In this document: positions 26,301 through 35,156 of the stretch, one piece after another
Position numbering within the stretch: position 1 is the stretch's first letter
Layout of the letters: each line of letters starts with the position of its first letter
Source of the DNA: Chitinophagaceae bacterium PMP191F
Lineage (GTDB): Bacteria > Bacteroidota > Bacteroidia > Chitinophagales > Chitinophagaceae
Reading direction: 5' to 3'
Assembly (NCBI GenBank): GCA_001302245.1
Contig: LGYU01000013.1
Location: forward strand, 1-64,000
DNA: 64,000 bases
Notes under the pieces: generated by a model
Databases searched by the model: none
What the model saw: only the letters and a program-made list of their open reading frames with translations
What the model was told of the DNA's origin: nothing
Position numbers and translations under genes: made by a program

Positions 26301-26996
26301 CACAATAAGGAAGTGAACTGTGTGATACTGGATATGGGTATACCCGATCAGAAATCTTATGAAACACTGGAAAGGGTTAAAAAAACGTCCGGGCTTGAAA
26401 ATATTCCCATTATCATTTTTACCGGTAAAAGTCTTTCCAAAGCAGAAGAGGTGCGGATTAAGCAGTATGCTGATTCTATTGTTATTAAAACAGCACATTC
26501 CTACCAACGTATTCTGGATGAGGTAACCTTGTTCCTGCATCTGGTAGAAGCAGGGCAGAGTACGGCATCTGGCTCCAAACAATATAAAACACTGGGTGTA
26601 TTGCACGAGGTACTGAAAGGGAAAACGGTATTGGTAGCTGATGACGATGTTCGTAATATCTATTCACTGAGTCGTGCTTTGGAAAATTTTGAAATGACGG
26701 TTATTTCTGCAGTGGACGGTAAAGAAGCATTGAGACAACTGGAAGCACATCCCGAAACAGATATTGTGCTCATGGATATGATGATGCCGGAAATGGATGG
26801 ATATGAAACTACAAGACGTATCAAGGGTATGCCGCAGTACAGAAATCTGCCGGTGATTGCAGTGACTGCCAAAGCAATGACGGGTGATAGGGAAAAATGT
26901 ATCAGTGCCGGCGCTTCGGATTATATTACCAAGCCTGTTGATATTGATCAGTTGTTGTCATTGCTGCGTGTATGGCTGTATGATAGTAGCAAATAA
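23397..26996 (+). CDS. CHASE3-GAF hybrid histidine kinase with three receivers
   Basis: A 1199-residue membrane sensor. Two transmembrane segments (about 8-30 and 178-198) bracket a CHASE3 domain with its hallmark DAETGQRGFLLTG. A HAMP-like linker, a GAF domain (about 280-430) and a long Glu/Gln-rich coiled coil (about 430-525) follow. HisKA carries H536 in FLANMSHELRTPLNSIL; HATPase has NLISNALKFTAKG, VKDTGIGISHDK and GGTGLGLSISREL. Three receivers follow (about 805-920, 930-1045, 1065-1190) with phospho-Asp regions VLLDIELPVKDG, VILDMGIPDQKS and VLMDMMMPEMDG. The second lacks the usual Gly after the acceptor loop and has IKTA where KP is expected, so it may be degenerate. Starts 26 bases after the previous gene. 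Confidence 0.93.
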   Translation: MKSNFKRNLLIGFGFSLVLLMISSVASYFSIKKLTDNAMLVDHTNQVIHQLEETVSILKDAETGQRGFLLTGQEEFLQPYNGAYDSAISHIKQLKSLVIDNPDQLKSCDRLNNVVLNRLNTLQNVIVKKRQGQPIETTELRKGKMYMDEARSIVTEMGMREQQLLQIRTIAMNKFAGYTPILIVVVAILSIAITSISFLRINSDFSHREQLQKDLVDKDEDITRRITIIQSLADKISDGDYAIRVDDKGKDGLGNVAFSLNKMAASLEHSFKLLSDKEWLQTGLAGLNEKMLGEYNLQELGSKIISFITRYTNSQSGAIYMVENKNLRLVSGYALTPESGKRLISWGEGITGQCVVEGKEIIVQPVPADQMSIAFASGNVKPAAVIAIPFFYEYLATGVIELASIEPFTENTLAFLKMASHNIGIVVNSVENRKKLQELLEETQSQAEELQAQHGELENINEELEAQTQKLQASEEELKVQQEELQEANQELEERARLLEERNQQIFERNIEIQKKAEELALSTRYKSEFLANMSHELRTPLNSILLLSRLMTENNEHNLNDEQIEYSKVIFSSGQGLLLLIDEILDLSKIEAGKMELQYANIPISEMVNDMMALFQPVATEKKVEFLVKVSSQVPAVIETDKLRLEQIIRNLISNALKFTAKGYVQLSIQMDEHDESIITFIVKDTGIGISHDKQQLIFEAFQQADGSTRRKYGGTGLGLSISRELARLLGGEIRLKSEPGEGSEFAVLIPISQAYKKNISPAPEAPVSIVPEVIPPRKDGTKRYIASVIPESIPDDRDNIGKDDKVVLIVEDDINFAKALLEYTRRRGYKGIVIVRGDEALPTTRKYKPTGVLLDIELPVKDGWEVMDELKKDPATKHIPVHIMSSHEVKYKSLSEGAIDFINKPAAFEKMEDIFRKLEYVLNHNPRKVLIVEENTRHAKALAYFLETFSVNTEIRNTVNDGISALHNKEVNCVILDMGIPDQKSYETLERVKKTSGLENIPIIIFTGKSLSKAEEVRIKQYADSIVIKTAHSYQRILDEVTLFLHLVEAGQSTASGSKQYKTLGVLHEVLKGKTVLVADDDVRNIYSLSRALENFEMTVISAVDGKEALRQLEAHPETDIVLMDMMMPEMDGYETTRRIKGMPQYRNLPVIAVTAKAMTGDREKCISAGASDYITKPVDIDQLLSLLRVWLYDSSK

Positions 26997-27017
26997 ATAG
27001 TACAATATGATAAATGT

Positions 27018-27392
27018 ATGAGTAACAAAGAAAGAAAAATATTGATTGTAGACGATGATACCCGCAATATCTTTGCACTGAAGGCGGTATTGCGATCGCG
27101 CAGTTATACCAGCATTACAGCTACCGATATGCTCGAAGCATTTTCTTTGCTGGCTGCGCACACTGATATAGGGGTTGTGCTGCTGGATATGATGATGCCT
27201 GAAATGGATGGCTATGAAGCCATACCCGCTATACGTAAAAATAAAGGATATGATCATATACCGATTGTGGCAGTAACTGCACAGGCTATGATGGGTGACC
27301 GTGAAAGATGTTTACAGGCCGGTGCCAATGCTTACATTGCCAAACCTGTGGATGTAGATGAATTAACCCATTTGCTGGATACTTATTTTTGA
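27018..27392 (+). CDS. Single-domain response regulator
   Basis: A 124-residue CheY-like receiver with no output domain: ILIVDDDTRNIFALKAVL, acceptor D57 in VVLLDMMMPEMDGYE, conserved Thr in VAVTAQAMMGDRE, and Lys in YIAKPVDVDEL. It is close in sequence to the third receiver of the preceding hybrid kinase, which suggests a duplication within the operon. It could be a phosphate shuttle or sink. cheR starts five bases after its stop. Confidence 0.95.
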   Translation: MSNKERKILIVDDDTRNIFALKAVLRSRSYTSITATDMLEAFSLLAAHTDIGVVLLDMMMPEMDGYEAIPAIRKNKGYDHIPIVAVTAQAMMGDRERCLQAGANAYIAKPVDVDELTHLLDTYF

Positions 27393-27396
27393 TACC

Positions 27397-28218
27397 ATGC
27401 AACAGAGCTACGTTACGAATGAACATATGGAAATGTTGTTGAGCGATGTGCTGGAAGTATATGGATATGACTTTACTGATTATGCACGTGCTTCATTGAA
27501 ACGAAGGCTCAACAGGATATTCTTATTAGACAGGTTTTCGAGTTTTGCTGAGTTCAGGTACAGGGTGATCAATGATGGGGATTATTTTAAACGTTTTGTG
27601 GAAGAAATTACGGTCAATGTTACGGAGATGTTCCGTGATCCTGGTTTTTATAAAGCGTTGCGTGAACAGATATTGCCTGTTCTATCAACACACCCTTTTA
27701 TCAGGATATGGCATGCGGGCTGTTCTACGGGTGAAGAGGTTTATTCAATGGCTGTTTTGTTGCAGGAAGCTGGTGTATTGCAAAAGTCGCTGATCTATGC
27801 TACGGATATTAATCCCGGTGTGCTGGAAAAGCTGCGGAATGGCATTTTCCCGTTATCGGCCATGAAGCTATATTCTGAAAATTACATTGCTTCCGGAGGA
27901 AAAAAAGATTTTTCCTCTTATTATACGGCAAAGTATGATCATGCAAAGTTTGATGATAGCCTTAGTCAGCGGATGATCGTTTCTACACACAACCTGGTAT
28001 CAGATCGTTCTTTCAATGAGTTTCAATTGATTTGTTGCCGCAATGTGCTGATCTATTTTAATAAAACGTTGCAGGATAAAGCGCTGGAGTTGTTTGATGC
28101 CAGTCTGGAAAAATTAGGGTTCCTGGCACTTGGAGCTAAAGAGCAACTGAAGTTTTCTACGATATCCAAAAGTTACCGGCAGGAAGGAAAAGAAAAAATA
28201 TGGCGAAAAGTAGCTTAA
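27397..28218 (+). CDS. cheR: CheR-type protein-glutamate methyltransferase
   Basis: A 273-residue SAM-dependent enzyme that in chemotaxis methylates glutamates of receptor coiled coils. The N-terminal helical domain (DFTDYARASLKRRLNRIF) is followed by the SAM site IRIWHAGCSTGEEVYSMAVL, then ATDINPGVLEKLRNGIF and the CRNVLIYFN motif. Length and motifs are those of CheR without a TPR tail. No methyl-accepting receptor is encoded nearby, so the substrate is open. The gene overlaps cheB by 19 bases. Confidence 0.93.
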   Translation: MQQSYVTNEHMEMLLSDVLEVYGYDFTDYARASLKRRLNRIFLLDRFSSFAEFRYRVINDGDYFKRFVEEITVNVTEMFRDPGFYKALREQILPVLSTHPFIRIWHAGCSTGEEVYSMAVLLQEAGVLQKSLIYATDINPGVLEKLRNGIFPLSAMKLYSENYIASGGKKDFSSYYTAKYDHAKFDDSLSQRMIVSTHNLVSDRSFNEFQLICCRNVLIYFNKTLQDKALELFDASLEKLGFLALGAKEQLKFSTISKSYRQEGKEKIWRKVA

Positions 28219-28820
28219 AATACAAACTGGTGGTGATCGGCGGCTCTGCCGGTAGCCTGGAGGTGATTTTAAAATTACTTCCTGCACTGGATAAACATAC
28301 CGGTGTTGCTATTGTAATTGTATTACACAGAAAATCAGCATCCGACTCGGTGCTGGTTGATCTGCTGGCTGCTAAAACCGTTTTACCTGTTTCGGAAGCT
28401 GAAGAAAAAGAACCGGTTTTACCTGATCATATCTATATAGCACCTCCTGATTATCATTTATTGTTTGAAGAAGATGAAACGTTTGCACTGGATGTTTCGG
28501 AAAAGATCTATTACAGCCGCCCGTCTATAGATGCTGCATTCGACTCGGCAGCAGAAATATATGGAGATACCATGGTGGGGATATTACTATCCGGGGCTAA
28601 TGCTGATGGCGTAACCGGGCTGGAAAAGATCAGGGTGGCTGGTGGTTTGTGTATAGTGCAGGAACCCACCACTGCCGAAGTATCATATATGCCGCAACAG
28701 GCAATTGCCCATGTACAGGTACATAAAATTCTTACCACAGAGCAAATGGCAGCCTGTATCAATAATCTCAACACTGATTTTCCCGGTGATTATCATGATG
28801 GTGGATTGAATTTACATTGA
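28200..28820 (+). CDS. cheB: CheB-type methylesterase without receiver domain
   Basis: A 206-residue protein consisting only of the CheB catalytic domain; the receiver that gates standard CheB is absent. The catalytic Ser is in VVIGGSAGSLEVI, the His in IVIVLHRKSASDS, and the Asp in LLSGANADGVTGLEKI (GANADG stands for the usual GMGxDG). The preceding single-domain regulator may act in trans as the missing receiver. It ends the operon. A small hairpin TATTGC/GCAATA (28845-28860) followed by ATTT may be its terminator. Confidence 0.92.
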   Translation: MAKSSLKYKLVVIGGSAGSLEVILKLLPALDKHTGVAIVIVLHRKSASDSVLVDLLAAKTVLPVSEAEEKEPVLPDHIYIAPPDYHLLFEEDETFALDVSEKIYYSRPSIDAAFDSAAEIYGDTMVGILLSGANADGVTGLEKIRVAGGLCIVQEPTTAEVSYMPQQAIAHVQVHKILTTEQMAACINNLNTDFPGDYHDGGLNLH

Positions 28821-28888
28821 GTTAACACGTGCGTAACAATTTGGTATTGCTGTAGCAATAATTTCACGGCAACCAACCACCAACCATT

Positions 28889-29569
28889 ATGTATAACTAC
28901 TGGAAATCATATTTTCAGGAGAGACCTTTTTTTATATATTCCACTTTTATCATCTTAATACTGATCATTTTTCAGTGTTTTTATTCAAAAGGTGAGTTGT
29001 TTATAATGGCCAATGGTTTCCATGCGCCTGTCCTGGATAATTTTTTTGAATGGTATACTTATGTGGGTGATGGTATCTTCTGTATTGCCCTTTGCGTTAT
29101 TCTTTTCTTTTTTGATAAAAAATTAAGCTACAGGTTGCTGGCCGGATTTCTTATTTCAGGTCTTGTGGCACAGGTATTGAAGAACGCATTCCAGGCACCT
29201 CGTCCTAAAACATTTTTTTCAGAAGGAGTGTATACACATTTCATTGAAGGCGTAACACATAGTGGTTATCACAGTTTTCCTTCCGGTCATACTACTACTG
29301 CATTTGTAATGATTGCCATGCTGGCATCCTGGCTGCGTAATAAATATTGTACCTTGTTATTACTGATAGCTGCTTTTGGAGTAGCTTATTCTCGTGTGTA
29401 CCTGGGACAGCATTTTGTTCAGGATGTAGCGGCAGGATCTGTGATAGGTTTACTGACTGCTATTGTTGTAGAGCATTTGCAGAAAATGATCAATATTAAC
29501 CCTGTTTTCAACAGAAAATATTCATCAAGAATTCATAAACCAGCAGAACCTGTTTACATTGAAACATAG
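28889..29569 (+). CDS. PAP2-family membrane phosphatase
   Basis: A 226-residue integral membrane protein with about five or six transmembrane segments. The three phosphatase motifs are present: KNAFQAPRP (K-x6-RP), FPSGHTTT (PSGH) and SRVYLGQHFVQD (SR-x5-H-x3-D). Such enzymes remove phosphate from undecaprenyl diphosphate, phosphatidic acid or lipid A on the outer face of the inner membrane. The next gene, a lipid-linked-sugar glycosyltransferase, overlaps its end by 11 bases, which favours a role in polyprenyl-phosphate recycling or lipid A modification. Confidence 0.92.
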   Translation: MYNYWKSYFQERPFFIYSTFIILILIIFQCFYSKGELFIMANGFHAPVLDNFFEWYTYVGDGIFCIALCVILFFFDKKLSYRLLAGFLISGLVAQVLKNAFQAPRPKTFFSEGVYTHFIEGVTHSGYHSFPSGHTTTAFVMIAMLASWLRNKYCTLLLLIAAFGVAYSRVYLGQHFVQDVAAGSVIGLLTAIVVEHLQKMININPVFNRKYSSRIHKPAEPVYIET

Positions 29570-31103
29570 AAGAAATACGATTTTACTGATCCTGCTCGCA
29601 TCGCTTACAAGGTTAATCCTGGCCCATTCTGTTGAGTTGAGCAATGATGAAGTATATTACCGCCTGTATGCAGATCATCTGCAGTGGAATTATTTTGATC
29701 ATCCTCCCATGGTAGCGGTTTTTATCCGCCTGTTTACCTGCAACCTGTATTTTGATAATGAACTTTTTATCCGGCTGGGAGCTGTTTGTTCTTCAGCATT
29801 ATGTACCTGGCTGATGTTTCTTATTGGCAGACAATTGCGCAATGAACGCACCGGATTTATAGCTGCCTGTTTGTACACAGCCTGTTTTTACAGCAGCGTT
29901 ATTGCAGGGCTTATGATATTGCCGGATTCTTCCCAGCTTATTTTCTGGCTGTTGTCGGTACTAATGATGTTGCATATTATAGAAAAACATCTGCGTAATG
30001 AAAAGGTTGTATTTGAATGGTTTGGGCTGGGTGTTTTTTCCGGTTTGTGTATACTCAGTAAAGTACACGGTATTTTTTTATGGTGCGGGTTTGGTGCATT
30101 CATATTATTCAGGCAAAGAAGTTTACTGAAGTCCCCCGGCCTGTACTTATCTGCACTATTGTGTATATTGATCATTACTCCATCTTTTTACTGGACATTT
30201 CAGCATAAATTTTCAACAGTAGCTTATCATAGCAGCCGTATCAGTTTTTTTCATCATTGGCAACCGGATAGCTTTTTCAGTGCATTGGGCGGTAGTGTAT
30301 TGTATATGAACCCGCTGGTATATGTATTGCTTATTATCAGCCTGGTAGCAGGCGTAAGAAGAAAACTGGTAATGCATGCACAGGATAAGTGGCTGTTGAT
30401 TTGGTTGGGCATGCCACTAATAGGAGTAGTATTACTGATGTCGTTATTCAACGATACATTACCACATTGGAGTGGTCCGGGATATGTTACACTCCTTGGA
30501 CTTACTGCTGTGTATCTCGACAGAAAATACAGCAATACAATACCTGCTTTGTTAAAATGGGCAACCGGTATTACTGCAGCCGGGGCCATACTGGCTGTGT
30601 TGGCTGTTTTATACTGGCCAGGTTCACTGGGTTCAACACAATTGCCTGAGTATGGAAAACATGATGTTACGCTGGATATGTGTGGCTGGAGACAATTTCG
30701 TGTACAGTTTGCTGAGCTGATGAAGAAAGAATCGGCCGGTAATTTTGCTGCAACCCCACCATACATTTTTGCTGATTACTGGTTTCCGGGAGGGCACCTG
30801 GATTTTTATGTAACCTGTCCTGAAAAAGCAATATTAAAAGTGGCCGGCAGCCAGGAAGATATTCATCATTTTGCCTGGCTGAATGAACGACAACCTGCCT
30901 TACAAAATGGGGCGGATGCCTGGTACATCAACATATCTAATTTTTACAATTCACCACCTGCTGCTTTAACACAGCATTTTCAGCATGTGGCGTCTCCGGT
31001 TGTTATTCCGCAGTACCGTAGCGGAGCTATAGTACGGTATTTTTACATTTATAAATTATGCGGCTATACTGGTGGTATACCGGCAAACGGTATTCTTCAA
31101 TAG
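29559..31103 (+). CDS. Family 39 glycosyltransferase (ArnT/PMT type)
   Basis: A 514-residue multi-pass membrane protein of the GT-C fold. The first periplasmic loop holds the catalytic-type acidic motif in ELSNDEVYYRLYADHL, followed by FDHPPMVAVFIRLF. About ten further hydrophobic segments and a soluble C-terminal part (about 360-514) follow. These enzymes use polyprenyl-phosphate sugars to glycosylate lipid A, lipids or proteins on the outer face. Translation probably starts at a TTG (29559), because the next in-frame ATG would remove the DE motif. The overlap with the PAP2 gene implies coupled expression. Confidence 0.85.
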   Translation: MKHRRNTILLILLASLTRLILAHSVELSNDEVYYRLYADHLQWNYFDHPPMVAVFIRLFTCNLYFDNELFIRLGAVCSSALCTWLMFLIGRQLRNERTGFIAACLYTACFYSSVIAGLMILPDSSQLIFWLLSVLMMLHIIEKHLRNEKVVFEWFGLGVFSGLCILSKVHGIFLWCGFGAFILFRQRSLLKSPGLYLSALLCILIITPSFYWTFQHKFSTVAYHSSRISFFHHWQPDSFFSALGGSVLYMNPLVYVLLIISLVAGVRRKLVMHAQDKWLLIWLGMPLIGVVLLMSLFNDTLPHWSGPGYVTLLGLTAVYLDRKYSNTIPALLKWATGITAAGAILAVLAVLYWPGSLGSTQLPEYGKHDVTLDMCGWRQFRVQFAELMKKESAGNFAATPPYIFADYWFPGGHLDFYVTCPEKAILKVAGSQEDIHHFAWLNERQPALQNGADAWYINISNFYNSPPAALTQHFQHVASPVVIPQYRSGAIVRYFYIYKLCGYTGGIPANGILQ

Positions 31104-31251
31104 TTGACAGATCTATCTATGACGCAACCTTTTTAGACTGGCAATTTGCATAGCTTATCTCTTTTTCAGCATCATTTGTATTGTGTATTTGTGTGTAGAT
31201 ATGACTGTAATAATATTATCCAGGCTGTTCAGTACAAATACTTTATTGCAT

Positions 31252-31285
31252 AAAAAAAGCATGGCGTCACCAGCCATGCTTTTTT
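31252..31285. terminator. Bidirectional terminator between convergent genes
   Basis: AAAAAAGCATGGC pairs with GCCATGCTTTTTT around the loop GTCACCA. With A-tract and T-tract on both sides it can serve the rightward glycosyltransferase gene and the leftward peptidase gene. Confidence 0.93.
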
Positions 31286-31304
31286 ATTATTCAACTCCTA
31301 TCGG

Positions 31305-34300
31305 TTATTCAACCAATAGTTTTTTAATATAGGTTTTCTGCCCATGTTGTATGCGCAGGATATACATACCGGATGATAATTTACCCGGATCTACTTCCTG
31401 GTTAAACACCCCGATGAACGAACCGTATGACTTCATATATACGGTTTGTCCTATGGTATTCAACACATCAATTGTCAGGTTGTCTTTTGTTTTCATCTCA
31501 AACTGCAGGCTGAACTTGCCTTTGGTTGGATTGGGAGATGCAATCAGTCCTATTTCGGTACCATCCACATTCGGAATACCTGTTGATACAAAGTTGATCT
31601 GGTTGGATGTTTGGGTACAACCCGATGCATCTGTTACGGAGCAGGTATAAATGCCTGACGATACAGCACTGTAGGTCTGGCTGTATGCTCCCGGAATAGC
31701 AGAGTTGTTCAGATTCCACTGGTAAGATGAGCCCGCTGTACTGGTAAGTACATTACCCGATTGGGTAATAACGGGAGCAGTAGGTATGGAAGCAACAATT
31801 GGTACACGTGTGCCTGGTCTGTTGTTAAGCTTCACTGCTACATCATACAGGAAGTAATAGAAACCTTTGTAATAGTTGGTAGAATCGGTTGATATTGTGG
31901 CACTGTTACCTGTAATGGAGAATACATTCGGGATAGAATACGGATAGTTGTTGGCAGTTGTAACAAGTCCGTTATTTCTGAAAATATTGGCACCGTCCAG
32001 GCATTGTACTATAATAACGTGATCGCCTACAGTAGTAACAGGAATACCCAGGTAATATACAGCTCCCGTATCTGCAGAACTATTCAGGTTTACCTGACCG
32101 GCCTGTGGGCTGGGCGTAGTAGGATAAACGTCGATGGTAGTGCTGTACAGTGTATAATAAGAATAGCTACCGGTTGCTCCGGAGAAGGAAGCCAGGTCTG
32201 CCAGCGTAAATGTTATACGGCCGGGATTGGCAATATACAAACGAGCTGTGCTGATGGTCAGCGGAACACTGTTGTTGATCCTTACAAAGTTACCATTGAA
32301 CACGTTGTAACCGCCTGTACCCAGACTGCTGAGCAACTTGTTGGCCGGACCTACATGCAGTGGGCCATCATTGGTGCTGAGGTAGTAAGTGTTGTTAGAC
32401 GGAAGAGTAGTGGTATTGGTATTGTTACCATAAGCCAGTGGCGTAGCACTGGTAGCATCCGGATACCAAACGGCAATATCAGTACCTGTAGTGGTTGCTT
32501 TCAGACTTACGGGGTTTGTACCACATTTTACGGCAGTACCTGTAATACCTGCAGCCAGTGAGTTGATGGAAATGGCCGATACCAACTGGTCATTGCTGGG
32601 ATTCAGGTCACCGGACAGGTTGGTTCTGCTGGTAAAAGTATAAGTGGCGCCGGCTACAGCATTCAGCGGAGCCTGGAATGTATATACGGCAGTACCATAC
32701 GCTGCAATGGTATTAGGATAAGTAAAGTTCAGTGTGCCCAGGTCAGTAGCGCCATTTTTAATATTCACACTAACAGGAACTCCTGATATGGCAGTGGTAC
32801 CATAGTTCTTGATGCGAACGGTAACGAACTGTTCGCCGGGATTAGATCCTGAGAGCGGATTGATCAGTTCCAGGATACCTGCATCCCTGGATGGTGTAAT
32901 GAATTTTACAGAATAATCCTGTGTTTCGCCGTTGCCGTATGAACCGCATGGTGTAACAGAAGATGCGGTGCTTGTCTGCATTACAATGACACGCATACGT
33001 GTCAGGTTGCCAAGTGTTACACTAGTAGGCACTGTAATATTACCTGTAAAGGTGGCTGTAGTAGCGTTCAGTACACCACTTACTGCAGCTTCTTCACCGG
33101 CATCTGTAAATAAGCCATTGTTATTATAGTCAATGAATACTTTCACAATCTTATCAGCAGCGGGTGAAGCATCGCAATTGCTTACTGAAATGCTTACAGG
33201 AACGGTAGCGCCTTGTTGCAGACTATCAATAATGTTGGTAAAATTGGTGTAAGTAGTACAACCGGCAGGATTGTTATTATTCATAGCGCCGATCGTTACA
33301 TTGTCAATACGTGCTCCTGCGCTGCTGGTAGGTGCTGATGCGCAATAAGCAGTGCCACCCACGCCACTTACAATCAATGAATAAGCCTGTTGGTTTCTAT
33401 CGAGTGTACCTTTATGACTTACCGTGATGGTGTAGATTTCACCGGCAACAGGATAGGGAATTTCAATTTTCTCTACATTGTCCAGTGTGTTATCTCCGGT
33501 GGTAGCTGCTGCAGAGCGATTCGAAGGGTCCAATATCCAGGGCATATAAGTGGTAGCTCCGCGTGCTACACGCACATCCAGGTCGTTCACCAGTTTTTTG
33601 GCCGGGTTGTTTAACCTGTTGGTATTATCTACAGTTCCTTTTACATCGGTCCAGCAGATAGTTACCACCAATGGGCCTTTACCAGAGGCAACTACATTCA
33701 GAGTATAGGTATTCCCGTTCACCAACGTGTTTTCTTGTATCAGTTTATCAGTATTGTTAGAGGTGATCATGGCTGCTGCTTTCTCCATATTGATCACACC
33801 CCATCCGTATTGATAATCCGGACCATTACTGGGACCAGCTTCATCAGCAGTATGAATAATAATTCCTTTTACAGTTGCTGAACGCAGAAAGGAGCTGTGC
33901 AGTTTATTGAAATAATCCTGTAATAAGAAAGCTGAACCTGCCGCTGCGGGCGATGACATCGATGTTCCGCTAAGACTACCGTATGCGTTATCAGAAGTGG
34001 CAACAGTGCTGAGCACATTGGCACCGTCTGCTACTACATCCGGTTTGATACGGCCATCGTCTGTAGGACCCCAGCTACTGAAGTTGGTCAGTACTGCATC
34101 TGCAGGACTTGTATAGCCTCCAGGTATAGGGTTGATGGCGCCTATGGTAAGAATATTTTTGGAAGTACCATAAGTAGAAATAATATCATAACTGTCATTG
34201 TTACTGATACCGGCGGGTCTGTTACCGGAAGATACCATGGTGCCGGAAGAGTTAAAACGCCAGTAAGGTTGTCCTACTGCCGGACCGTTTTCGCTACGGT

Positions 34301-35087
34301 TGTTACCGGCTGCTTTTACTATCAGATAATTAGGGGCATTGTATGCAATAGAGTCCCATGACTGGGCTTCAGATGAGTAAAAACCAAATTTATAATCTTC
34401 TGTAGCACCGGCATCTCCCCAGAATTCCCAGCGGCTTTGGTCTGAATTATAACGCCATCCGGCAATACTGGAATAAGAGTGGTTTGATACCAGCAGGTTG
34501 GGTGCTTCTGCAAGCATCTCTGGTATGTGATTATTAAAATCGTATGCTATCAGTTGTTGTGCGCCAAATGACATACCTCTTACTACCGGGTTAATACCCG
34601 CGGCGATCATTGTGCCTGATACGTGTGTGGCATGATCATCATAACCGGTAGAAGTATTGTCTTTTTGGACTACCCTGCCTGCAAGTTCTACGTGTGTACC
34701 GCGAACATTACCGCCATCCCAGATACCTAGTTTTCCTTTCAGCGCAGCGGAAGAGCCACTAAGGCTTAAACCTGTACTACCACCGGGCCATAAAAGATTG
34801 GTCTTAATAGTGGCAGCAGATAGAATATTGTTATCGGCTTCTACATAAAGGGGATAACCGGAAGGATCAACATCTACAAGTACGGCTACACGACCGTTAG
34901 TACCACGAATGCGCTGTGGCCAGCCTTTTTCTGCTGCAAGTTTCTGGATTCGCTGATTCAGTGCAGCCTGCCTGATGGCAGCTTCCTGCTGTGCTTTTTG
35001 TAAAACGGCTGTGTTGGTGTTTACCTGGCTATAGGTTGCTGTGGCTAGAAACACGCCAATAGCTAGGGGCAGAATTTTTTTTCTCAT
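31305..35087 (-). CDS. S8 subtilase with GEVED/Ig-like modules and T9SS sorting domain
   Basis: A 1260-residue secreted protease. The signal peptide (cut near ATYSQ-V) is followed by an S8 catalytic domain: D124 in GIWDGGNVRGTHVEL, H152 in DDHATHVSGTM, and S376 in SLSGTSMSSPAAAG. A beta-sandwich resembling a P-domain (about 470-575) follows. Residues about 580-730 resemble a GEVED module (GSYGNGETQDYSV). CARDB-like (about 735-850) and Ig-like repeats precede a T9SS type A sorting domain (about 1180-1260: PNPTKGKFSLQF, SSGMYILRIQHG, KKLLVE). The protein should cross the outer membrane by the type IX system and remain on the surface or be released. Transcribed alone; divergent from the small gene at 35157. 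Confidence 0.93.
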   Translation of the reverse strand: MRKKILPLAIGVFLATATYSQVNTNTAVLQKAQQEAAIRQAALNQRIQKLAAEKGWPQRIRGTNGRVAVLVDVDPSGYPLYVEADNNILSAATIKTNLLWPGGSTGLSLSGSSAALKGKLGIWDGGNVRGTHVELAGRVVQKDNTSTGYDDHATHVSGTMIAAGINPVVRGMSFGAQQLIAYDFNNHIPEMLAEAPNLLVSNHSYSSIAGWRYNSDQSRWEFWGDAGATEDYKFGFYSSEAQSWDSIAYNAPNYLIVKAAGNNRSENGPAVGQPYWRFNSSGTMVSSGNRPAGISNNDSYDIISTYGTSKNILTIGAINPIPGGYTSPADAVLTNFSSWGPTDDGRIKPDVVADGANVLSTVATSDNAYGSLSGTSMSSPAAAGSAFLLQDYFNKLHSSFLRSATVKGIIIHTADEAGPSNGPDYQYGWGVINMEKAAAMITSNNTDKLIQENTLVNGNTYTLNVVASGKGPLVVTICWTDVKGTVDNTNRLNNPAKKLVNDLDVRVARGATTYMPWILDPSNRSAAATTGDNTLDNVEKIEIPYPVAGEIYTITVSHKGTLDRNQQAYSLIVSGVGGTAYCASAPTSSAGARIDNVTIGAMNNNNPAGCTTYTNFTNIIDSLQQGATVPVSISVSNCDASPAADKIVKVFIDYNNNGLFTDAGEEAAVSGVLNATTATFTGNITVPTSVTLGNLTRMRVIVMQTSTASSVTPCGSYGNGETQDYSVKFITPSRDAGILELINPLSGSNPGEQFVTVRIKNYGTTAISGVPVSVNIKNGATDLGTLNFTYPNTIAAYGTAVYTFQAPLNAVAGATYTFTSRTNLSGDLNPSNDQLVSAISINSLAAGITGTAVKCGTNPVSLKATTTGTDIAVWYPDATSATPLAYGNNTNTTTLPSNNTYYLSTNDGPLHVGPANKLLSSLGTGGYNVFNGNFVRINNSVPLTISTARLYIANPGRITFTLADLASFSGATGSYSYYTLYSTTIDVYPTTPSPQAGQVNLNSSADTGAVYYLGIPVTTVGDHVIIVQCLDGANIFRNNGLVTTANNYPYSIPNVFSITGNSATISTDSTNYYKGFYYFLYDVAVKLNNRPGTRVPIVASIPTAPVITQSGNVLTSTAGSSYQWNLNNSAIPGAYSQTYSAVSSGIYTCSVTDASGCTQTSNQINFVSTGIPNVDGTEIGLIASPNPTKGKFSLQFEMKTKDNLTIDVLNTIGQTVYMKSYGSFIGVFNQEVDPGKLSSGMYILRIQHGQKTYIKKLLVE

Positions 35088-35156
35088 ATAGTTTATACGA
35101 TAATGTTTAAAGTTACAGTTTTAACGTATATTTTCAGAGTTATAAAACTGGAAATC

